Assembly (NCBI GenBank): GCA_903907075.1
Contig: CAIVMQ010000133.1
Location: 1-38,245 of the forward strand
From: an uncultured Bacteroidia bacterium
GTDB lineage: Bacteria > Bacteroidota > Bacteroidia > Bacteroidales > Prolixibacteraceae
Length of the DNA stretch: 38,245 nucleotides
Direction of reading: 5' to 3'
The position numbers and the translations under genes are program-made. A model generated the notes under the pieces. That model did no database searches and was not told the DNA's origin. It saw only the letters and a list, made by a program, of their open reading frames with translations. This document shows positions 7,124 through 14,995 of the stretch, piece after piece. Position 1 is the first letter of the stretch, and every line of letters begins with the position of its first letter.

Positions 7124-9742
7124 TTATTCCAGTTTAAGAAAGGCACTTTTGCTATTCCATCCTTCGGTTTCTATCCATAACGGAGCGGAAGATTCGCTTA
7201 CGTTAAGGTGCGAGAGGTCAATTCCGATCTCCTTAGATTCTCCCGGGAAAAGGGTTATGTAATTATCGGTAAAGTAAACCGGTAGAGCAAGCTCATCCCC
7301 TTTGCCTCTCCAAATTTTGAGCCTGAGAAAAAATGCGGTCTCGCTGCCATGATTTTGAATTAGTACCGATTTTTCCCCATTCGAGGCTGACACTATTTTA
7401 CACTCAAGGGTTGTCTGCTGGAGGTCGTTTAATTTTTGGTAGCTTCCACCGGATTTCGAGAGCCAGTATAAATTTTCGTCTAGTTTATGATTTCCGTTAT
7501 CGGTTAATTTAAGGCGTAAGAAATATACCTCAGGCGTTGGTTCAGGCAATTTAATTTTATGCTGCACCGCAATTTTATTTGCTGCAATGGCCGTATTATA
7601 GTGCTCTGAAGATAAAATCTTACCATGCAGATCTAGTTGCTCAGCACTCACGGTGAGTTGACTTAGCTCGACACTAGTCTGGTTAACAAGGCATACAGAC
7701 GAGTCGTTAAGGTTTAGCTGAAGATGTATCGGCTCGGCACCATGTTTATAGCCATAAAATCCCGCATTTTGCTCTAAAAAAACATCATAAAACTGTCCGC
7801 GTAGAGCCGTCCATGGGTTTTGGTTTTTCCAAACCAGCATACCCGAATAGGTGGTCCACATACCGGCTGTAAAACCTTCCTGAAGAGCACGGTATTGTTC
7901 ATAATTTACAAGTTGAGCTTTTTTGCAGAAATCCGAAATATCGTGTGGTTTGCCATATTGATCAATAAAATTATCATACCCGATATACTTATGATAATTC
8001 CAAACCGGATTCTCGCCATGTCTGCTTCCAGGAATAACAAGATCTTTTTCCTCCATTATTTTGCGCATTGTCTCCACATTAGGCATCCCCACTGAGCCTA
8101 ATTCGGGATTAAAAGGAAACGATTTAGCAGTAAAGAAATGAAGTGGATTTTGAATGCCATAAGGACCATCGCCATTGCCTCCCAGATCACTAATCGACAG
8201 GTCGGCAGAAGTAGACTGATCAAGATAATAGCGTGTCGGGTCATATTTCGGGAAGATACTAGTTTTCAATTTCTTGTCGATATCTTCCGGAGGGGTAAAC
8301 TCATTACCACCGCACCAAAGGTACAGGCTCGGGTGATTACGCAACATCTTAACCTGATCGACAACAGTATTCACAAATAAGGAATGGTTATCGGGATAAG
8401 CCCGGCGCCGTTCCTGGGTCTCCTTCTTTGCCGGATCAAACCAGCGACCGTTGCAATCGCCTGATATATATAGATCCTGCCACACCAGCAACCCATATTT
8501 ATCGCAGGCATCGTAAAATTCAGGACGTTCAGTCATGGAGCCGCCCCATACCCTGATCATATTCATATTCATCTGCGCATGCATCTTTACATCAGCATCA
8601 TAGCGCTCAGCGGACAAACGCAGCAACATATCAGAAGCAATCCAGTTACCCCCTTTGATAAAGATATCCTGACCGTTAACAGAGAAAATTCTGGCGCTCA
8701 ATTTATCATCAAAGCGCGTTGACGTTTCGCGAATCCCAAAGGGAACACCTTCATGATCGCAGATAGTCCCATCACTCTGAATAAAGGAAATATCCATCGT
8801 ATAAAGCGGATGCTCTCCCATCCCATTTGGCCACCACAAGTGTGGATTTTCAATTTTAAATTCAGGTAGCGTAACGGTAATCTTCTCTCCGGCAAGGATT
8901 ACCACTTGTCTTGAAACTTCAAGGTTTCCACAGCGGGCTACGACCCTCCCATTTTGGATGATATCGGTACTATTTACCAAATCTGTTGTAGTCCTAACAA
9001 TTGCAGCACTCTGTTTGCCACCTGGGATTCTTTTTCCAGGAACTATTGTCTGAACAAAAGGATCGAGCAAATCAACGGCGCCGGTAATTTCCACCGCCAC
9101 TTCATCCCAGATGCCGGTATTGCGGTCTTTGATCGGACAGATCCAGTCCCAACCGGCAGTAAATTGCATCGTTACTGACCGTGCAATAGTTCCGTCGCCG
9201 CCCTGGCCGTTCGGAGCTCCTACAGGATCAGGTGGATGGACAAGGACCGCTAACCGGTTAACGCCTTTTTCGAGATAGGGTGTAATAAGGTATTTTTCAC
9301 GCAGATACATCCCTTCATGTGTATCGGGATTAATCTTCTTCCCATTAAGGAACATCTCTGATGAATAGTTAATTCCACGAAATTTAAGCCATACCTGATC
9401 CCCTCTGTTTATTTCTGGTAATTCGAATCCGTTATAAAACCAATAGGTATAATAATCTGCGCCGGTTTGATAAATATCGGGAATCAGTTCATTATTCATT
9501 CCGAAAAACGGATCTGGGACTTTCTGATTGTGAAGAAGTGTCGTTAACACAGTTCCGGGGACGACAGCTTCCATCCAGTCATAGAACTTAAAATCCTTTC
9601 CGGACACCACGGTTCCATCGACAAGAACATCTCCTGCTTTTTTAGCTCTCCAAGCAGAGTTAAGTTTTATGACTTCATGTTGGCCAATTCCCTGAAATGA
9701 GAGTCCTAAAAGCAATAGTAGAGCAGAAAACTTTATCTTCAT
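7124..9742 (-). CDS. GH2 endo-beta-mannosidase-like (mannosylglycoprotein type)
   Basis: This 872-residue secreted GH2 enzyme (signal peptide about 1-20, cleaved near FQGIGQ) has an N-terminal sugar-binding domain, an immunoglobulin-like domain, a TIM barrel at about 340-650 and C-terminal beta-domains. The acid/base is Glu481 (LWCGGNEFTPP) and the nucleophile Glu547 (FNPELGSVGMP). The segments DGPYGIQNPLHFF, WNYHKYI, DFCKKAQLVNYEQYRAL and LVWKNQNPWTALRGQFYD closely recall, from memory, plant mannosylglycoprotein endo-beta-mannosidase, which cleaves Man-beta-1,4-GlcNAc in the N-glycan core. The same subgroup includes CsxA-type exo-beta-D-glucosaminidases, but those carry Asp in place of Glu481, so a mannosidase is favoured. 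It is followed after one base by the (alpha/alpha)6 glycosidase gene, and 141 bases separate it from the GH92 gene upstream. Exo-beta-mannosidase remains possible. Confidence 0.82.
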   Translation of the reverse strand: MKIKFSALLLLLGLSFQGIGQHEVIKLNSAWRAKKAGDVLVDGTVVSGKDFKFYDWMEAVVPGTVLTTLLHNQKVPDPFFGMNNELIPDIYQTGADYYTYWFYNGFELPEINRGDQVWLKFRGINYSSEMFLNGKKINPDTHEGMYLREKYLITPYLEKGVNRLAVLVHPPDPVGAPNGQGGDGTIARSVTMQFTAGWDWICPIKDRNTGIWDEVAVEITGAVDLLDPFVQTIVPGKRIPGGKQSAAIVRTTTDLVNSTDIIQNGRVVARCGNLEVSRQVVILAGEKITVTLPEFKIENPHLWWPNGMGEHPLYTMDISFIQSDGTICDHEGVPFGIRETSTRFDDKLSARIFSVNGQDIFIKGGNWIASDMLLRLSAERYDADVKMHAQMNMNMIRVWGGSMTERPEFYDACDKYGLLVWQDLYISGDCNGRWFDPAKKETQERRRAYPDNHSLFVNTVVDQVKMLRNHPSLYLWCGGNEFTPPEDIDKKLKTSIFPKYDPTRYYLDQSTSADLSISDLGGNGDGPYGIQNPLHFFTAKSFPFNPELGSVGMPNVETMRKIMEEKDLVIPGSRHGENPVWNYHKYIGYDNFIDQYGKPHDISDFCKKAQLVNYEQYRALQEGFTAGMWTTYSGMLVWKNQNPWTALRGQFYDVFLEQNAGFYGYKHGAEPIHLQLNLNDSSVCLVNQTSVELSQLTVSAEQLDLHGKILSSEHYNTAIAANKIAVQHKIKLPEPTPEVYFLRLKLTDNGNHKLDENLYWLSKSGGSYQKLNDLQQTTLECKIVSASNGEKSVLIQNHGSETAFFLRLKIWRGKGDELALPVYFTDNYITLFPGESKEIGIDLSHLNVSESSAPLWIETEGWNSKSAFLKLE

Positions 9743-9883
9743 ACGCTTAAATAAATTTTATACCAATGTTTTTAGTTCACATGATAATGATATTTATTCC
9801 AGTCAAGGATTTTATATCAGTGAAATGGAAGAAAAACAAAAATTTAAACAGTTAATTTACGCATAAAATTAAATACCCCACCT

Positions 9884-12298
9884 TCACCGTTCATCCATTT
9901 TTGTTTGTACATCACTCATGCTTGGAGGTGGGACTTTTACCCCCCAGCTTTTATTTGGTTCGGGTCCCATCTCAAAAAGAAGGGTTCCACCGTCAGAAAG
10001 ATTCTTCCGTTCAATCCAGCAATTTTCAATCTTTTTGTTGTTAACGGAAACCGACTGAATATAAACATTACTTTTTGAATTATTTTTAGCCTCAATGATC
10101 AGCGTCTTACCGACCGAATAGTTAGGATCGAGTTGAATGGTTACCTTATCAAATTGTGGACTTCCAAACTGAAATGTAGGATTCATGGCTGCATGACCCT
10201 GCACATCAAAAATCCCAAGTGCCGCCAATACGTACCACGCCCCCAGCTGGCCCTGATCCTCATCCTGACCGATACCGTATCCGCGAAGTGGATCAGCACC
10301 ATAAAAATCATCGCATATAGCGCGTGTCCATTTTTGAGTTAACCATGGCTGACTGCTATAATTAAATAGCCATGAATCGTGAAGGCATGGTTGATTACCA
10401 TGATTATACATCGCTTCGATACCTGAGAAACTATCTACGTCATCACCCCCGCCGCCAAACTTACTTTTTTGTGAGGTGACGAATACATTTTCCAGCCGCG
10501 TGTTAAATTCATCTTTGCCCATAAGTGAGATCAGACCCGCAACATCATGAGGGACATACCACGTATATTGAAAGGCATTACCTTCCTGAAAACCTACCCA
10601 CGCCTTCATCGGATTAAAATTCGAGATAAACGGACCCTCGATTAATTTCGGCCTCATCATCTTCGTCTCAGGATCAAAAAGATTCTTGTAATAACTAGCT
10701 TGCTTGATCAGTTTTTCGTAATCCTCATTATGACCTAACGCCTTGGCGAGCTGAGCTACAGCATAGGAACTAAAACTATATTCCAGGGTATGGGAGGATC
10801 CAAAGTTAAACCGCCATCCGTTGGACAGCAGCGTATCACGTGAAGGGACATACCCATTATTCACAAAATAATTCAAATCATATTTCCCGTTTCCAAGATT
10901 ACGGCCATGATATTCCAGCTCATTTTTTACCGATGCCTCATAACCAGTAGTCACATCAAAATCACGGATTCCACAATTATAGGCTGATGCAATCAATAAT
11001 CCCTGAAAATTAGTCTGTACCCCATTGGTATATGTGCCTGCAGCCTCTCCATCATGCAACCATCCACGGGATTTGTAATAATCGATATTAGATTGGATAT
11101 ATTCTGTAAAGTAGTCGGGATAGACCAGAGCCCAAACCTGACTAAGGTTCCAGAATCCGCCCCACATACCATCGGTATTGTAATGGTGATATTTTGGTTT
11201 CCCCGCTCCATCAAGTGGAATCTGCCCGATCCCATTATCCACAAGGGGGTATTGACCATTTACATCATTCGACATTCCGCGGCCCAGCAACGCATGATAA
11301 AGACCGGTATAAAACTTAACTCTGCTTAAACTGTCACCACCCTCAACCCGGATGCGCCTAAGCTTGTCATTCCATATAATCTGTGCATTCTTATGCACTA
11401 CATCAAATGATTTCCCAACAGTTTCAGTCTGAAGATTTAGACGTGCATTAGCTATTGAAGTGTAGCTCAATCCTGATTGAATTTCAAGTTGCTCATTTTG
11501 ATCCATCGAAAAGGTAAGGTAGAGGCCATTTTTTATCCCCTTGGTTGAGTTCACCCCTTTTGACTGTATAGAATCGATGAAAGCGCCCACCTCCGTAGGT
11601 TTTTTGCTCAGCCTGGAGACGAAATACATTTTGACCCGTTTCCCAGGATCACAGAATTTTACATATTCTGGGTTTGTCTCTACATATCCTTCAATTTCAT
11701 TCTCATTTACGAGGTGTGCAAAAGCGTCAGTTACGTCACTGCTTTCCCCTTGTTTATGTCCGATATCAATAATTAAATGCGCCTGATCTGATTTAGGGAA
11801 TGTGTAACGATGATAACCAACCCGTTCGGTAGCAGTAAGTTCAGCTTTAATCTGATAATCCTTTAACATAACCGAATAATATCCTGGCTCAGCATGTTCA
11901 CTACTTTTATCAAAACGTGAACGATAACCACCTTCGGGATATTCCTGCTTCCCGGGAATCGTTTTCAATGCACCAACAGTGGGCATAAATACCACACCTC
12001 CGATTTGGAATTCATGAAAATGGCCAAAACCTTCAATCGATGATTGACGCCCATCGTACCCACATGGAGCCCAGCTGCCCAGACTTCCAGCTGCATTGGT
12101 ATGTGGTGCCAGCTTGGCCATGCCAAAAGGCAAGGCAGCCGGAGTATAAAAGAACCATCGTCCATGCACCGATCCAATCTGTGGATCGACATAAGCCGAA
12201 GGATTAAATGGTTTCTCCTGCGGTGTGCATGAAGCCAGGAATCCCAGAAAAGTTAAGACAAAAACTAACTGAATTTTTGATTTTTTTATAGGACACAT
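9884..12298 (-). CDS. GH92 alpha-mannosidase, divergent subgroup, lipoprotein
   Basis: This is a calcium-dependent exo-alpha-mannosidase family protein of 804 residues with a lipobox LASC (Cys24). GH92 hallmarks are YVDPQIGSVHG and PFGMAKLAPHTN near the N-terminus, QEGNAFQYTWYVPHD with probable catalytic acid Glu572, and GQDEDQGQLGAWYV at 677-690 matching the catalytic-base motif usually written GN(D/E)DxGQMSAWYV. It departs from the common type at two places: GFGHFHEFQIGG replaces the usual GFSHTHLSGTG-like motif, and HGNQPCLHDSWLFN replaces HGNEPxHHxxYLYN. These lie in substrate-binding regions, so linkage specificity should not be assumed to be alpha-1,2. It follows the ROK kinase gene after 14 bases and is probably co-transcribed with it. 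In an N-glycan pathway it would trim terminal mannoses. Confidence 0.87.
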   Translation of the reverse strand: MCPIKKSKIQLVFVLTFLGFLASCTPQEKPFNPSAYVDPQIGSVHGRWFFYTPAALPFGMAKLAPHTNAAGSLGSWAPCGYDGRQSSIEGFGHFHEFQIGGVVFMPTVGALKTIPGKQEYPEGGYRSRFDKSSEHAEPGYYSVMLKDYQIKAELTATERVGYHRYTFPKSDQAHLIIDIGHKQGESSDVTDAFAHLVNENEIEGYVETNPEYVKFCDPGKRVKMYFVSRLSKKPTEVGAFIDSIQSKGVNSTKGIKNGLYLTFSMDQNEQLEIQSGLSYTSIANARLNLQTETVGKSFDVVHKNAQIIWNDKLRRIRVEGGDSLSRVKFYTGLYHALLGRGMSNDVNGQYPLVDNGIGQIPLDGAGKPKYHHYNTDGMWGGFWNLSQVWALVYPDYFTEYIQSNIDYYKSRGWLHDGEAAGTYTNGVQTNFQGLLIASAYNCGIRDFDVTTGYEASVKNELEYHGRNLGNGKYDLNYFVNNGYVPSRDTLLSNGWRFNFGSSHTLEYSFSSYAVAQLAKALGHNEDYEKLIKQASYYKNLFDPETKMMRPKLIEGPFISNFNPMKAWVGFQEGNAFQYTWYVPHDVAGLISLMGKDEFNTRLENVFVTSQKSKFGGGGDDVDSFSGIEAMYNHGNQPCLHDSWLFNYSSQPWLTQKWTRAICDDFYGADPLRGYGIGQDEDQGQLGAWYVLAALGIFDVQGHAAMNPTFQFGSPQFDKVTIQLDPNYSVGKTLIIEAKNNSKSNVYIQSVSVNNKKIENCWIERKNLSDGGTLLFEMGPEPNKSWGVKVPPPSMSDVQTKMDER

Positions 12299-12312
12299 AG
12301 CCTGACAACTAG

Positions 12313-13251
12313 TTATGACATTTGTGGTAGAAGTGATTTCAATTTTTCAAAATAAGGATCATCGACAAGGACTGCACTCCCGATCATCGATGCGGTCTCT
12401 TTTAATTCAGAAACTGCAATCCGGATATCAGCTCCTTGCGACTTAAGAGAACGATTTAGGCTCTCTCCGAACAGAGGAAAAGCATACGATATATTCCCTC
12501 CGATAACTAAAATCTCTACGCCAAACTTCGCCATCCAGGGGTATAGAAAAAGTCCTAGTTGAGTGCCAAAATCATCGAAAAGAGATTTCGCCACTTGATC
12601 ATTCTGAGCAAGTTCTGCCATCTCCTTGACACCTGCAAGTTCCTTTCCGGTTTGCTCAAAATATCTGTTTAAAAACCCACGGGTTGAGAAAAAATCATCG
12701 GCCGAGCCATCTCTAAATGGAAGATGCCAGACACACCCTGATTCGGGTACGCTATCGCCTGAAACAACAGGTAGCCGATCGCACAAGAATGCAGAGCCAA
12801 ATCCCGTCCCCAGCGTAATTGCCATTGAGTGCTTTGAACCAATTGCTTTTCCAATCCAATCCTCACCAATGGCAAAGGCAGTGGCATCATTGATAAACCG
12901 GATAGGAAAATCGGCCGGAAGATCCATTTTTGCCCTCAATGCTTCCGGAACATTTAATCCGTAAATATTTTCAAATTTTTTGTTATTCCCTTTGAACTTT
13001 GCAATTCCAAGATCATAATCAAAAGGTCCAGGCATTGCAAAGCCAATACCTGCAACATTTTCAATACCCACTTTGTCAATGGTCGATTGAATAGTTTTAC
13101 TCCATACCTCAATAATTTCCTCCGCGGTTCCCTGATTATCCAAATCGTTTTCCGAAAATGTTTCAGGTAAATATTTTTTCTCTGAAATATTACAGGCAGC
13201 ACAACTTACATGACTACCACCAACATCAACACCAATCGCTATTGAACCCAT
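12313..13251 (-). CDS. ROK-family sugar kinase lacking the zinc cysteine motif
   Basis: This cytoplasmic hexose kinase-like protein of 312 residues would phosphorylate a sugar released by the neighbouring hydrolases. The actin-like ATPase fold is shown by the phosphate-1 loop IGVDVGGSHV (residues 6-15), the catalytic Asp122 in INDATAFAIGED, the phosphate-2 loop ITLGTGFGSAF (145-155) and the adenosine loop LVIGGNISYAF. ROK kinases normally have a zinc site made by GHxxV followed by CxCGxxGCxE. Here the region reads SGCVWHLPFRDGSADDFFS (171-189): one His and one Cys remain and the cysteine cluster is gone. This variant group is seen in some ROK kinases, and substrate cannot be predicted from it; mannose, glucose or GlcNAc are all plausible. 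It heads a unit with GH92, and a hairpin lies just upstream of its start. Confidence 0.83.
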   Translation of the reverse strand: MGSIAIGVDVGGSHVSCAACNISEKKYLPETFSENDLDNQGTAEEIIEVWSKTIQSTIDKVGIENVAGIGFAMPGPFDYDLGIAKFKGNNKKFENIYGLNVPEALRAKMDLPADFPIRFINDATAFAIGEDWIGKAIGSKHSMAITLGTGFGSAFLCDRLPVVSGDSVPESGCVWHLPFRDGSADDFFSTRGFLNRYFEQTGKELAGVKEMAELAQNDQVAKSLFDDFGTQLGLFLYPWMAKFGVEILVIGGNISYAFPLFGESLNRSLKSQGADIRIAVSELKETASMIGSAVLVDDPYFEKLKSLLPQMS

Positions 13252-13268
13252 AAAAAAAATAAATTAAG

Positions 13269-13305
13269 TGGCAGCCCGTCACTATTTTTTGAAATGTGAC
13301 TGCCA
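13269..13305 (-). promoter_or_regulatory. Hairpin in the leader of the ROK kinase gene
   Basis: TGGCAG (13269-13274) and TCAC (13279-13282) pair with GTGACTGCCA (13296-13305), giving a 10-bp stem interrupted by a 4-base bulge, with a 13-base loop. On the minus strand it is followed by a T-rich stretch ending at the kinase ATG. It could be a terminator for the GH29 transcript, an attenuator, or an operator. The U-run starts about 10 bases after the stem, which weakens the terminator reading. Confidence 0.4.
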
Positions 13306-13362
13306 AATCGTAATTACTATTCATTATTAATACTACCAATAATGAATCAAAAGTTAAAAATA

Positions 13363-14811
13363 TTATTTTGCCAACTGACTGATATGCAAAACGACGGCAT
13401 ATTTCGATGGCAGCGTTTTTACTACACTCTCCGAAAGTGAGAGTTTAAAACCATTTCCATCAGCTTTCCATTTCAGTGATGAGCCCTTCTTTCCAAACAT
13501 TATTATAGAAGCCCCTTTTTGAGGGATAAATCCATTTACATGAATCTCCGTGGGCATATTCTCACCTTCCTTAAGCAGGTAAATAATATTTGCAGATCCA
13601 TCTTTCCCTTTTGTGAAGCGTAGTTGACCTTCGACATAAGGGGCGATAGGACGCGTATTGTATATTGCTTCCCCATTAATAGCTAGCCAGTCACCCATCT
13701 CTTTAAGTCGGACATAAGCCTCGTCATACCACGTACCATCAGGGCCCGGACCAATATTAAGGAGCAGATTACCCCCTTTAGCGACAATATCGTTAAGCAT
13801 ATGGATCATTTCGCGGGTTGGTCTCATCTTGGCATTAAACGAATACGACCAGCCACCGCCAAGAATAATACACGATTCCCATGGGTAAGGGAGCAATTTA
13901 TCAGGAACAGTATTCTCCGGGGTGAGGTAATTCTGGTTTTTCCCGGGAACTGCACGGTCAACAACAATGGCTTGCGGCTGTTTAGAACGAATTTTAGTTA
14001 CCAATTCATCCATTTTAATATCCTGATCGAAATACTTTTTAATTTTATAACCCTCTGAAGATTGAGGTTGTTCTCCTAAGTTGCTATTTTTCTGAACCCA
14101 CCCGCCATCAAACCAGAGTAAATCGATCTTGCCATAATTGGTGCAAAGTTCCATCACCTGGTTATGGGTGAAATTCACAAACTTATTCCATCTTTCGGGA
14201 TATTTTGCAGGGTCATAATTGACATTACGATCAAGTGGTGGAAAATGAGACCACCAATAATCGGGAGTATGCCAGTCGGGCTTGGAGAAATAGGCGCCAA
14301 CCCATAACCCCTCATTTCGGAACGCATTAAATATCTCCTTGGTAACATCAGCCTTTGGATTGGTATGAAACGGACAATCGGGACCTGTAATTTTATAATC
14401 GGTGTATTTACTGTCAAACATGCAAAACCCATCGTGATGTTTAGTAGTAAAAACAACATATTTCATCCCTGCACCTTTTGCCGCTTTGGCCCATTTCTCA
14501 GGTTCAAATTTTGTGGGATTAAATGTTTTCCCCAGGTTCTCGTATTGCTTTTTATACGTAAAATAATCTTTCACCGTATCTGGAACGCACCACCCTTCAT
14601 CTTCAGGACAGATCGACCAGGACTCCACAATTCCCCATTGGCTATAGGGTCCCCAATGCATTAGGAGACCAAATTTGATATCCTGCCACTCACCGATCCG
14701 TTTTTGAATCGCAGGATCTGGGTCCGGAGTATAAGACTGCTCACTGTGCTGGCCAGATACCTTAATCACCGAAAATAGGACTAAAAGAATAATAAATTGA
14801 AGTGATTTCAT
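13363..14811 (-). CDS. GH29 alpha-L-fucosidase
   Basis: This is a retaining alpha-L-fucosidase of 482 residues, secreted via an N-terminal signal (about 1-20, ending KVSGQ). The TIM barrel carries the GH29 signatures FGLLMHWGPYS, KYVVFTTKHHDGF (residues 117-129) and LLWFDGGW with the likely nucleophile Asp235. WESCIILGGGWSY and NLLLNIGPGPDG close the catalytic domain, and a small C-terminal beta-sandwich follows. The GH29 acid/base residue is not reliably recognisable by motif, so I do not assign subfamily or linkage. It would remove core or antennary fucose. It is separated by 111 bases, with a hairpin, from the ROK gene downstream, and is divergent from the GH20 gene, so it probably has its own promoter (a -7 box lies at 14846-14853). 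Confidence 0.92.
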   Translation of the reverse strand: MKSLQFIILLVLFSVIKVSGQHSEQSYTPDPDPAIQKRIGEWQDIKFGLLMHWGPYSQWGIVESWSICPEDEGWCVPDTVKDYFTYKKQYENLGKTFNPTKFEPEKWAKAAKGAGMKYVVFTTKHHDGFCMFDSKYTDYKITGPDCPFHTNPKADVTKEIFNAFRNEGLWVGAYFSKPDWHTPDYWWSHFPPLDRNVNYDPAKYPERWNKFVNFTHNQVMELCTNYGKIDLLWFDGGWVQKNSNLGEQPQSSEGYKIKKYFDQDIKMDELVTKIRSKQPQAIVVDRAVPGKNQNYLTPENTVPDKLLPYPWESCIILGGGWSYSFNAKMRPTREMIHMLNDIVAKGGNLLLNIGPGPDGTWYDEAYVRLKEMGDWLAINGEAIYNTRPIAPYVEGQLRFTKGKDGSANIIYLLKEGENMPTEIHVNGFIPQKGASIIMFGKKGSSLKWKADGNGFKLSLSESVVKTLPSKYAVVLHISQLAK

Positions 14812-14845
14812 AATAAACGGTTGTTGATTAGTTTAGTCGTGAATA

Positions 14846-14853
14846 CAAATTTA
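14846..14853 (-). promoter_or_regulatory. Possible -7 box upstream of GH29 (13363-14811)
   Basis: On the minus strand the sequence reads TAAATTTG, an exact TAnnTTTG match, 35 bases upstream of the ATG. No TTG was found at the expected -33 distance. It sits in the 184-base gap between the divergent GH29 and GH20 genes, which must hold promoters for both directions. Confidence 0.4.
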
Positions 14854-14995
14854 ATTGAATCAAATGATATACCATAGGGGCACCCTAAACTTTTTAAATT
14901 ATTTGATAAACTTAATCAAAGTTGTTATAAAACTAATGAAATCGCTTTTGAATTTTCTCTATATTCGACGCATCTAAAACTTATACAACATTCTG

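Noticed and set aside
14944..14967. Promoter for GH20 using TATATTCG
   Set aside because: The -7 match is imperfect and TTG lies only about 10 bases upstream, too close for a -33 element.
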